Source of the DNA: Gammaproteobacteria bacterium
GTDB lineage: Bacteria; Pseudomonadota; Gammaproteobacteria; Competibacterales; Competibacteraceae
Reading direction: 5' to 3'
DNA length: 64,000 nucleotides
NCBI GenBank assembly: GCA_020846135.1
Contig: JADLEK010000006.1
Span: forward strand, 22,926 to 86,925
Below the pieces are notes generated by a model that worked only from the letters and a program-made list of their open reading frames with translations, made no database searches and was not told the DNA's origin. How positions within the stretch are numbered: the stretch's first letter is position 1; each line of letters opens with the position of its first letter. This document shows positions 9,888 to 17,250 of this stretch, piece after piece. A program made the translations under genes and the position numbers.

Positions 9888-10643
9888 AAAGACCTCCGTC
9901 GTATCAGTACGAACAGTTAAGCGCTCGATGGGCCTGATCCCTGGGCGGCGATTCATCATTCCTGGATGAGGCCCGGATCGCTCCGGTTGCCGCAAGCCCG
10001 ACCTAAGCAACTCCGGCAAGGGCCTGCCAGCCCGGCTCCGGTGTCGCCTGACGTTCCCGAGTCAGCGCTTCTGTCTGACTTATGGCAGGGAACATGCTGC
10101 AATACAGCACCTACCTATAAGAACACGGAGCGGAAATCATTTGCAAGTACTTAATTGCAAAATAAATCTTTTTGGGGGAATTGAGCGATGGGTTTTAATC
10201 AGTGATCTTTTAAATTTTTTAAATTTAAATCAAATAGTTAAATTAAAAATTTGTTTTTATGGCAAAAAAGTAAAAAGTTGTTTAAAAACAAAAAATTAAA
10301 AAACTTAATCCAATGAAAGCGGAAATTCTTCTCATTCATGGAAAAACCGCAAACAATATCCAGCATCGACTACAGGTTGCTATAAACATAATTATTTTAA
10401 ATTCAAATAGTTAATCACTATCAATCAAAAAAACACAACAGATTGAAAAACAACAAGTTATTTAATTATTCCGCAAGTATGAACCAATAAGGCATTCTAC
10501 TTGCGGCAACCCAGGGTGTGAGTTGCCAAAAATGACCGGGGAAAGACGCCCTGCCCCATCATGCGGAGTACAATTCCGACGATAGCGATGGTTTGCGTAA
10601 ACCATCCCCAACGATCTGAACGGTCTGGCAATGAGGAGTGAAG
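9888..10643. other. 756-base gap without a gene, AT-rich core and inverted repeats
   Basis: No convincing gene is present. The left part (9888-10140) has normal GC and holds the promoter region of the transglycosylase. From about 10140 to 10470 the sequence is very AT-rich, with A and T homopolymers. It contains CAAATAGTTA twice (10231-10240 and 10404-10413). The same 10-mer occurs in the AT-rich gap near 16230. Then come three perfect inverted repeats: CCGCAAGTA/TACTTGCGG (10471-10506), GGCAAC/GTTGCC (10505-10527) and GATGGTTT-GCGT-AAACCATC (10587-10606). These may be leader or operator elements of the adenosyltransferase gene that starts at 10644. Confidence 0.6.
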
Positions 10644-11213
10644 ATGGGTAACCGGCTTTCCAAAATTTATACCCGCACCGGCGATGCCGGCACCACCGGA
10701 CTCGGTACTGGTGAACGGGTGGCCAAGGACTGCCTGCGGATTGAAGCGATTGGCGAAGTGGATGAGTTGAATTGCACGATTGGCCGGGTGCTGGCGCATG
10801 ATCTGCGCGAAGCCATGCGAGCCTGCTTACAGAGCGTGCAGCACAAACTCTTTGATTTGGGTGGGGAGTTGAGCATTCCAGGCTACCAGGCGGTGCAACC
10901 CGGAGATGTTGAGATACTGGAAGCGGCGCTGAACGAGTTCAACGCCAACCTGCCGCCGCTTAAGGAGTTTATTTTGCCTGGCGGTGGGCGGGCGGCGGCG
11001 GATTGCCATATCGCCCGGGCGGTATGTCGCCGCGCCGAACGGCGGGTGGTGTCGCTGGCGCGGGAAGAGGAGGTTGGCGAGGCAGTGCAGGTCTATCTGA
11101 ATCGGCTATCGGACTTGCTGTTTGTCCTGTGCCGGATTCTCGCCCGCGACGAGGGCGGCGTCGAAGTGCTGTGGCGCAACCCGGGGCGGGCAGGTGAAGA
11201 GGCTAAAGGCTAA
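10644..11213 (+). CDS. Cob(I)alamin adenosyltransferase, PduO/MMAB type
   Basis: This enzyme transfers the adenosyl group of ATP to cob(I)alamin, forming coenzyme B12. The 189-residue protein carries the PduO-type signature SKIYTRTGDAGTTGL (residues 6-20), IEAIGEVDELN and the C-terminal AVCRRAERRVV and YLNRLSDLLFVLCRI. The start ATG at 10644 has GAGGAG 6 bases upstream; the GTG at 10638 is too close to that site. The last residues (EEAKG) and the stop codon are encoded inside the first copies of the (GGCTAAA)n array, so the repeat has reached or replaced the natural 3' end. A B12-dependent mutase is expected elsewhere in the genome. Confidence 0.94.
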   Translation: MGNRLSKIYTRTGDAGTTGLGTGERVAKDCLRIEAIGEVDELNCTIGRVLAHDLREAMRACLQSVQHKLFDLGGELSIPGYQAVQPGDVEILEAALNEFNANLPPLKEFILPGGGRAAADCHIARAVCRRAERRVVSLAREEEVGEAVQVYLNRLSDLLFVLCRILARDEGGVEVLWRNPGRAGEEAKG

Positions 11214-11307
11214 AGGCTAAAGGCTAAAGGCTAAAGGCTAAAGGCTAAAGGCTAAAGGCTAAAGGCTAAAGGCTAAAGGCTAAAGGCTAAAGGCTAAAGG
11301 CTAAAGG
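11201..11307 (+). repeat. Heptamer tandem array (GGCTAAA), about 15 copies
   Basis: The unit GGCTAAA is repeated without interruption for 107 bases. The array begins inside the last codons of the cobalamin adenosyltransferase gene and supplies its stop codon (GGC TAA). Seven is not a multiple of three, so every reading frame through the array meets TAA. This makes it a translational stop in all three plus-strand frames. Copy number is likely to vary between strains. Related reverse-complement copies (TTTAGCC) lie at the other side of phaC. Confidence 0.98.
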
Positions 11308-11373
11308 TCGAATCTGGCCTTTAACCTTTCGGTCTTCTTCCGTGTCCTTCCGTGGCTCAAGATCTTCTCTGGC

Positions 11374-13083
11374 TTATCCCTCACGCACATACCGTCCCGG
11401 CGCCGGATCCAGCGGCGGATAAGCGGCATTGCCCATTGACGGCGGCGCTCCCAATGCTCCGCACCGTTCGCCCAGCCAGCGGGTCCAGTCGTCCCACCAT
11501 GAACCGGGCGCTTTTTCAACCCGCTCTCGCCAAGCTTCCGGGTCCTTTGCGTCGGTGGCGTCGCCCACCCAGAACCGCCGCTTGGGCGGGGTCACTGGCG
11601 GATTGATGATGCCGAGAATGTGGCCGGAAGTCGCCAGCACATACCGCGCTGGGCCGCCGGTCAGCCCACACAGCCGGAAGGTCTGTTTCCACGGCGCAAT
11701 ATGATCCTGCTCCGCGCCGACCGCATATAACGGCTGGCTGATCGCGCTCAAGTCCAGCCGGCGGCCGCCAATCTCCAGCCTGCCTGGTTCGATCAGCCGG
11801 TTATTCAGATACAACTCCCGCAGGTAAAACTCGTGCATCGCTGCGGGCATCCGGGTCGAATCGCAGTTCCAGAACAGCACATCGCTCGGCGGCAAGTCTT
11901 CGCCGTATAGGTAGCTGTGGATGACGTAATGCCAGATCAGGCTGTTGGGACGCAGCAGTCGGAAAGCGCCGGCCATGTTGGCGCCATCCAGATAGCCCGC
12001 TTTGGCCATGCGTTGCCGCAGGAACTCGAAACTGCCTTCGCTGAGAAACACGCCAATCTCGCCCGGATCGCTGAAATCAGCCAGCGTGGTAAACGTCGTC
12101 CAGTGCGCAACCGGATGAGCGGCCCGGTCGGCAGCGTCCGCGTTCAGCCAGGCCAGCAGCATTGCGACCGCAGTGCCACCCAGACAATAACCGGTGGCGT
12201 GAATCTGTGGGACGCCGCAAATGGCGCGGGCGGCTTCAAAGGCCGGTCGGGCCCCCTTCAACAGGTAGTCATCCAGCGTCGTCGCCCGCGCTTCAGGACC
12301 GGGGTTCTTCCAACTGGTGACAAAGACCGTGAAGCCTTGGCCGACCAGATAGCGAATCAGACTGTTACGCGGACTCAAGTCCATGATATAGAACTTGTTG
12401 ATCCACGGTGCGACCAGCACGATGGGGATGGCGTGAACCTGTTCGGTAGCGGGTGAATACTGAATCAGCTCTAGCAGTTCATTACGCAACACTACCTGGC
12501 CGGGAGTGGTCGCCAGATCGCGGCCAACCGTAAATGCATCCGGCTTGACCATCTGCACATCCTTGGCCGCAACGTCCTCCAGCCAGTGTTGCCAGCCTTG
12601 CAGCACGCTCAGCCCCTGACTGACGTGGGCGCGGTTCTGGGCCTCGGGATTGGTCCAGAAAAAGTTGGTCGGAGCGAGGGCGTCCAGCCATTGCCGAGTC
12701 CAGAATCCGGCCCGCCGGCGTTGTTGCGGATCAACGTCTTCGGTTGCGTAAATGGCGTCTTCCAGCCAGCGGCTGTAGAGCAGGTAGCTTTCCTTGAGAT
12801 AGGCGAACCACGGTTGATCGGTCCAGGCTTGTTGCTGAAAGCGTTCATCGAACCGGACCGCCGCCACTTCCGGATCGCAGGGGGTACCGCAACCGGCGCG
12901 GGCCAGACGGCCCTGCACCCGAACGGCGTCCAGCGCCAAATCCTGCAAGGTAGCGGCGAGTCGTTCGGGTTGGCGCAGCCAGGCTTGTTGCACCGCCAGG
13001 CTGGAGCCGAAGATATCGAAGGGGTCGAACGGGGACTGGGGAACAGCAGCAGTCGTTGGTAAAACGGGCGTCGGAGAGTTCAT
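11374..13083 (-). CDS. phaC: Class I poly(3-hydroxyalkanoate) synthase
   Basis: PhaC polymerises 3-hydroxyacyl-CoA into PHA on granule surfaces. The 569-residue product shows the lipase-box-like GYCLGG with the catalytic Cys, the Asp in AVGAEQDHIAPW and the His in ATSGHILGI. The N-terminal domain has YLLYSRWLEDAIY and a PFDPFDIFG segment. The ATG at 13083 is chosen because of a strong AAGGAGG 7 bases upstream; the frame continues to 13137. No phaA, phaB, phaP or phaR gene is adjacent. The gene is bracketed by the GGCTAAA array on its 3' side and by related repeats on its 5' side. Confidence 0.96.
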   Translation of the reverse strand: MNSPTPVLPTTAAVPQSPFDPFDIFGSSLAVQQAWLRQPERLAATLQDLALDAVRVQGRLARAGCGTPCDPEVAAVRFDERFQQQAWTDQPWFAYLKESYLLYSRWLEDAIYATEDVDPQQRRRAGFWTRQWLDALAPTNFFWTNPEAQNRAHVSQGLSVLQGWQHWLEDVAAKDVQMVKPDAFTVGRDLATTPGQVVLRNELLELIQYSPATEQVHAIPIVLVAPWINKFYIMDLSPRNSLIRYLVGQGFTVFVTSWKNPGPEARATTLDDYLLKGARPAFEAARAICGVPQIHATGYCLGGTAVAMLLAWLNADAADRAAHPVAHWTTFTTLADFSDPGEIGVFLSEGSFEFLRQRMAKAGYLDGANMAGAFRLLRPNSLIWHYVIHSYLYGEDLPPSDVLFWNCDSTRMPAAMHEFYLRELYLNNRLIEPGRLEIGGRRLDLSAISQPLYAVGAEQDHIAPWKQTFRLCGLTGGPARYVLATSGHILGIINPPVTPPKRRFWVGDATDAKDPEAWRERVEKAPGSWWDDWTRWLGERCGALGAPPSMGNAAYPPLDPAPGRYVREG

Positions 13084-13173
13084 TTTGATCCTCCTTTGCC
13101 ACGCGGCCCAAAGGTCGTGGGCGAAGCTGTTTGCCACGGAACAGGCCCATTATAACCCTTTAGGGCCTCAAAC

Positions 13174-13245
13174 TTTAGCCGCGGAAAAACACGGAAATCC
13201 ATGGAAAAACACGGAAAAACGAATAGAATTTTTAGCCTTTAGCCT
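13174..13245 (-). repeat. TTTAGCC and CACGGAAA repeat cluster upstream of phaC
   Basis: On the plus strand this stretch holds three copies of TTTAGCC (13174-13180 and two in tandem from 13231), the reverse complement of the GGCTAAA unit. Between them are repeated ACGGAAA units (GCGGAAAAACACGGAAA, ACACGGAAAAAC). The two tandem copies encode the last residues and stop of rlmKL. The companion cluster at 11201-11355 has GGCTAAA copies and TTCCGTG units in the opposite orientation. Confidence 0.85.
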
Positions 13246-15400
13246 TCAATAACCAGCACTGATGAATCTTTGGATCGCGGGCAAAATCCGGCGGCAGGGT
13301 CTGCCGGCTCCAGTCCTCGATCTGTACCTCGGCCAGACTCTCTCGATCCAGCCGGAACCGGCGGTGATTGGTGGAAAAAACCAGCGTTCCGTCCGGGGTC
13401 AGCAGGCGCAACGCCTGCCGCAGCAACTCAACATGATCGCGCTGCACATCAAAGTCGCGCTCCAGCCGTTTGGAATTGGAGAAGGTCGGCGGGTCCACAA
13501 AAATCAGCCCGTAACGCTCCCGAACCCATACCAGCCATTGCCGGCAATCGGCCTGAATCAGTGGATGCTGCGGACCGCTGATGCCGTTCAACGCCAGATT
13601 GCGCCGCGCCCAGTCGAGATAGGTGGCGGATAAATCGACCGTCGTGGTGCTGATGGCCCCGCCTAATGCCGCATAGACGGTCGCCGCCCCGGTATAGCCA
13701 AACAGGTTGAGAAAACGCCGCCCATTCGCCATTTCACCCAAGCGCTGCCGGGTCAGCCGATGATCCAAAAATAGCCCGGTGTCGAGATAATCGGTGAAAT
13801 TGACTAGAAACCGGGCAGGTCCCTCGTGGACTTCATGAAATTGGCCCTGTTGCGCCTGTTTCTGATACTGGCTGGGGCCACGTTGCCGTTGCCGGACTTT
13901 CAAAAACACATTTTCCGCCGGCAACTCCAGCGCCGCCGGCAAGGCCGCCATGACCTGCTCCAGCCGTTCGCGGGCGCGCTCGGCATCCACCGTCGCCGGC
14001 GGCGCGTATTCCTGAACATGCAGCCACTGTTCATAGCGGTCAATCGCGACCGCATATTCCGGCAAATCGGCGTCATACAACCGATAGCAGCTCACCCCTT
14101 CCCGGGTCGCCCAGCGGCTCAGATGGCGCAGGTTTTTGTGCAGGCGGTTGACAAAGCCTTCCGCCCCGCCCGCCACGGCCTGTTTCAAAGCGCGATTGCG
14201 GCTACGCTGATCCGCCGCCGCCCGATCTACGAAAAACTCCGGCTCCACCCGGAACCGCAACAACCGGCAATCCAGCGGCCCATTGTGGAAGCTGTGAACC
14301 TTTTCCGCCCGTAGCCCCATCCGCTTGCCCAGCTCAGGATTGCCGGTAAACAGCGCGGCTCGCCAGCCGACAAAGCGGGTTCTCAGCACCTCGCCGAATT
14401 GGGCATAAAACTCGGACAAATCCTCAGTGGTCCCCAGTCGTTCGCCGTAAGGCGGGTTGGCGATCAGCAGTCCTGACGGCCCCGGCTGTGGCTTAATTGC
14501 GCTGAACTCCCGGCGCTCGATGCGGATAAGGTCCACAACCCCGGCGCGATGCGCATTGGTCAGCGCCGCTCGCACCGCCCTGGGATCGTGGTCGCTCGCC
14601 AAAATCAGTGGAATCCACGCCCGTCGGGTTTTGCTCCGTTCCTGAGCCTCAGCCAGTAATCGCTTCCACAAGGCGGGAACATGGCCGAGCCAGCCGCTGA
14701 ATCCCCAGCGTTCGCGCAGCAGCCCCGGCGCATGATCGCCGGCGATCCAGGCCGCTTCAATCGCCAGCGTCCCGGAACCACACAACGGGTCAAGCAGCGG
14801 TCCACCGGCAGCAGCCATCTCCGGCCAACCGGATTTCAGCAACAACGCGGCGGCCAGGGTTTCCTTGAGCGGCGCGATCACGGTCGCCTCTCGGTAGCCG
14901 CGCCGGTGCAGGCTGTCGCCGGACAAATCCAGGCTGACCGTCGCCTGCCCATCGCGCAGCAGCACATGAATCCGCAGGTCCGGCTGGTCCCGATCCACGT
15001 TAGGGCGCTGACCACACTGCTCGCGAAACCGGTCAACGATGGCATCCTTGACCCGCAGCGCGCCATAGTGACTATGGTCGATGCCGGAACCGGTGCCGGT
15101 GAACTCGACCGCCAGCGTTCCCGCCGGGGCCAGATGGTCTTCCCACGGCAGGGCATGAATCCCGGCATAGAGCGCATCAACTTCGGTTACCGGGAATTCC
15201 ACCAGCGGTAATAACACCCGACTGGCGGTGCGCGACCACAGGCAGGCGCGATAGGCCAGCTCCAGCGGCCCTTGAAACCGGATGCCGCCGCGTACCGCTT
15301 TGGTTGTCGTTGCGCCCAGCGCCGCCAGTTCCGCTACCAGCAATGGCTCAATGCCTTCGGGCGCAGTCGCTATGAAAGTCTGCTCGTTCAAATCGATCAA
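13232..15400 (-). CDS. rlmL: Bifunctional 23S rRNA (guanine) methyltransferase RlmKL
   Basis: This fusion enzyme methylates G2445 (N2) and G2069 (N7) of 23S rRNA. The order is an N-terminal ferredoxin-like/THUMP region (residues 1-160), the RlmL methyltransferase with DPLCGSGTLAIEAA and ANPPYGERLG, then the RlmK methyltransferase with LNLFGYTGAATVYAALGGA and DPPTFSNSKR. At 722 residues it is slightly longer than the E. coli protein. The start is a TTG at 15400 overlapping the ybaK stop. A second TTG at 15391 is better spaced from AGAGGA, so the true start may be there. The C-terminal KAKG and stop lie in two GGCTAAA heptamers. Confidence 0.96.
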   Translation of the reverse strand: MIDLNEQTFIATAPEGIEPLLVAELAALGATTTKAVRGGIRFQGPLELAYRACLWSRTASRVLLPLVEFPVTEVDALYAGIHALPWEDHLAPAGTLAVEFTGTGSGIDHSHYGALRVKDAIVDRFREQCGQRPNVDRDQPDLRIHVLLRDGQATVSLDLSGDSLHRRGYREATVIAPLKETLAAALLLKSGWPEMAAAGGPLLDPLCGSGTLAIEAAWIAGDHAPGLLRERWGFSGWLGHVPALWKRLLAEAQERSKTRRAWIPLILASDHDPRAVRAALTNAHRAGVVDLIRIERREFSAIKPQPGPSGLLIANPPYGERLGTTEDLSEFYAQFGEVLRTRFVGWRAALFTGNPELGKRMGLRAEKVHSFHNGPLDCRLLRFRVEPEFFVDRAAADQRSRNRALKQAVAGGAEGFVNRLHKNLRHLSRWATREGVSCYRLYDADLPEYAVAIDRYEQWLHVQEYAPPATVDAERARERLEQVMAALPAALELPAENVFLKVRQRQRGPSQYQKQAQQGQFHEVHEGPARFLVNFTDYLDTGLFLDHRLTRQRLGEMANGRRFLNLFGYTGAATVYAALGGAISTTTVDLSATYLDWARRNLALNGISGPQHPLIQADCRQWLVWVRERYGLIFVDPPTFSNSKRLERDFDVQRDHVELLRQALRLLTPDGTLVFSTNHRRFRLDRESLAEVQIEDWSRQTLPPDFARDPKIHQCWLLKAKG

Positions 15401-15885
15401 TCCTCTACTGCGACGTTGACCAGAGTGGGTTGTAGCAGGCGTTGCAGTTCAGTCGGCGGCAGACTGACCAGAAAGCCGCGTTTGCCGCCGTTAATGTAGA
15501 TCAGCGGCAGGTCGAGAATGCTGGCTTCCATAAATACGGATATGACCTTGCGAACGCCAAACGGCGAAGTGCCGCCGATCAGATAGCCGGTGTGCTTGTT
15601 GGCGACTGCCGGATCGCAGGGATTCATGGTTTTCGCCCCTAGCACCCGCGCCAGTTCCCGGGTCGAGACCTTGCGGTCGCCATGCATCAGCGCGATCAAG
15701 GGTTGGCGACGATTATCTTCCAGCACCAGCGTCTTGATCACGGAATGCTCATCCACGTCCAGACAAGCGGCGCTGTGAGCGGTGCCGCCATGCTCTTCAT
15801 AGCGGTAAAGATGCCCGGTGAACTCGATTTGATGCTCGCGCAGAAATCGGGTGGCGGGGGTGACCGGAAATTTTTCCTTGCTCAT
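15397..15885 (-). CDS. ybaK: Cys-tRNA(Pro)/Cys-tRNA(Cys) deacylase YbaK
   Basis: YbaK hydrolyses Cys mischarged onto tRNA-Pro, a trans-editing function. The 162-residue protein has the YbaK/EbsC fold signatures VIKTLVLED (with the catalytic lysine), VSTRELARVLGAK, TGYLIGGTSPFG and IYINGGKRGFLV. Its stop overlaps the rlmKL start by 4 bases, so the two are coupled. Upstream lies a long AT-rich gap that must contain the operon promoter. Confidence 0.95.
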   Translation of the reverse strand: MSKEKFPVTPATRFLREHQIEFTGHLYRYEEHGGTAHSAACLDVDEHSVIKTLVLEDNRRQPLIALMHGDRKVSTRELARVLGAKTMNPCDPAVANKHTGYLIGGTSPFGVRKVISVFMEASILDLPLIYINGGKRGFLVSLPPTELQRLLQPTLVNVAVED

Positions 15886-16371
15886 ATTGTTGTATTTTTC
15901 ACAGTTGTTGTTTTTTGGTAATTTAGTTGAAACTGTTGTTTTAAAGAAAATAAAATTTATAAAATAGATACAAAATAATGAAGTTATAAAAAAAATTTAA
16001 ATAACTATATAAAAATAAAAAGATTTAATTTTAGACTTTACTGAATAGCACTCCAGATTAAAGTCTCTTTAAGTGAGATTATGGGTAGCCTTGGTCAGTA
16101 GCCGCAGTTTGACTCAATCTCTGTTGCGCAACAACAAAAGCATTTTGGTAAGTCTGATTCTTGCTTTGTCAAAGTTCATTTGTTTCAATACTTAAAGAAA
16201 CCTTGATATTACATGATATTTACTAAAATCAAATAGTTAGGTAATCTACTTAATTTTGTGAAATTAATCGCTCGGTCATATTTATGCAACGGTTTGATAC
16301 TTATGATAGTTTCATACAAGCAACAAGCTGGCGGTATTTTTGTTAAATTTTCTTTAATATTATAATCTTAT

Positions 16372-16508
16372 GGTATTTCGACCAAAAACCCCCAAAGATT
16401 GCTGACATTTGTTGACTATTCCCGCCGTACTTGCAGCGGCGGATTCAACGCTGAGGAAATGCTTGACCTGTCAGGTTAGCTGTTTGGTAAACGCCAAACT
16501 TTTATTCT
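16372..16508 (+). ncRNA. Candidate small structured RNA
   Basis: A perfect -10 box TATAAT (16361-16366), with a poorly spaced TTGTTA upstream (16340-16345, 15-base spacer), precedes about 135 bases with three hairpins. These are GTTGA..CCGCCG-tacttgca-gCGGCGG..TCAAC (16411-16449), ACCTG-T-CAGGT (16466-16476) and GTTTGG-taaacg-CCAAAC (16482-16499). The last is followed by TTTTATTCTT, as in a rho-independent terminator. There is no open frame with a ribosome binding site inside. It could be a free small RNA or a leader of the DUF882 gene. I do not recognise a named RNA family. The call rests only on structure and promoter-like signals. Confidence 0.4.
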
Positions 16509-16509
16509 T
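16482..16509 (+). terminator. Candidate rho-independent terminator
   Basis: The 6-base stem GTTTGG/CCAAAC with a 6-base loop is followed by a T-rich tail (TTTTATTCTT). It lies upstream of the DUF882 gene, so it would end a transcript that starts in the gap rather than that of a protein gene. Confidence 0.45.
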
Positions 16510-16581
16510 ACCCCAAGCGACGCACTCATGATGATTGAAATAGTGAAAGGGCGTCTTGGGTTACCGGGAGGATTTTGCGGA

Positions 16582-17175
16582 ATGCGAAAGAACATAGCGC
16601 TTCAACCGGCCAGTACGCTGGAAAAAACTTCGTCCACGCCAACCCGGCGCGGGTTCCTGAAATGGGCGGCGGGCAGCGTCGGCTTTACCGCCTTGGCGCC
16701 TGACCTGCTCAAAGCCGCAGTGGCCCGCGAGCGTTATCTGTATTTCCACAATCCTAATACCAATGAGACCGTGAGGCGGGTGTACTGGACCCCTCGCGAT
16801 GGTTATATCCGCGAGTCGATGAGCGAAATCAGTTGGGCGTTGCGCGATTATCACAATGATCAATTCAAGGCATTTGATCCCAGTGTGCTGGACCAGCTCT
16901 ACGCCCTGCAAGTGCAGATGGGCCTGTGGCAACCGGTGAATGTGATCAGCGGCTATCGATCACCGGCCACTAACTGGGCGCTTTCCGAACGCAGTCGGGG
17001 AGTAGCCCGTAACAGTTTTCACATGCAGGCCATGGCGATGGACGTTCGGTTGCCGGGCGGCCGGGTTTCCGATCTATACCGGGCGGCTCGCGCTCTAGGG
17101 GCAGGCGGGGTCGGCTATTACCCCGGATCGAATTTCGTCCACATCGATAGCGGACCCGTGCGCTACTGGGGTTAA
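16582..17175 (+). CDS. Tat-exported DUF882/YcbK-family peptidase (M15-like)
   Basis: This is a 197-residue protein of the YcbK/DUF882 family, related to zinc D-Ala-D-Ala peptidases of peptidoglycan metabolism. A twin-arginine signal (TRRGFLKWAAGSVGFTALA) directs export of a folded protein. Metal-binding motifs are visible: SGYRSPATNWAL, NSFHMQAMAMDVRLPG and NFVHIDSGPVRYWG. The ATG at 16582 is preferred because GGGAGG lies 10 bases upstream; an ATG at 16528 would add 18 residues before the signal. It stands alone and is followed by a bidirectional terminator. Confidence 0.9.
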   Translation: MRKNIALQPASTLEKTSSTPTRRGFLKWAAGSVGFTALAPDLLKAAVARERYLYFHNPNTNETVRRVYWTPRDGYIRESMSEISWALRDYHNDQFKAFDPSVLDQLYALQVQMGLWQPVNVISGYRSPATNWALSERSRGVARNSFHMQAMAMDVRLPGGRVSDLYRAARALGAGGVGYYPGSNFVHIDSGPVRYWG

Positions 17176-17208
17176 ACCGGCGACCAGCGGGACTTGTCGA
17201 ATAATAAA

Positions 17209-17232
17209 GGGTGGCCATCGCCACCCTCTTTT
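17209..17232. terminator. Bidirectional rho-independent terminator
   Basis: The stem GGGTGGC-catc-GCCACCC is followed by TCTTTT on the plus strand and TTTATTATT on the minus strand. It lies between the convergent DUF882 gene and serA and can end transcription from both sides. Confidence 0.85.
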
Positions 17233-17250
17233 GGTCCAGTACGCGCCTTT

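Larger units (their letters stand above)
15886..16581. other. Roughly 700-base AT-rich gap without a protein gene
   Basis: No protein-coding gene is evident. The stretch 15900-16060 is extremely AT-rich with A and T homopolymers. A perfect 12-base palindrome TGTTGCGCAACA lies at 16122-16133 and could be an operator. CAAATAGTTA recurs at 16230-16239, shared with the gap near 10.2-10.4 kb. A consensus TATAAT sits at 16361-16366. The right end (16400-16508) is GC-normal, forms several hairpins and ends in a terminator, and is listed separately as a candidate RNA. Confidence 0.6.

Noticed and set aside
10471..10643. A cobalamin riboswitch before the adenosyltransferase
   Set aside because: The conserved B12-box core (GCCACTG type) was not found, so only unnamed hairpins are reported.
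10497..10799. A 100-residue minus-strand ORF over the adenosyltransferase start
   Set aside because: It overlaps the ribosome binding site and N-terminus of a well-supported gene and has no motif of its own.
11201..11307. A CRISPR array at the GGCTAAA repeats
   Set aside because: The units are contiguous 7-mers without spacers and no cas gene is near.
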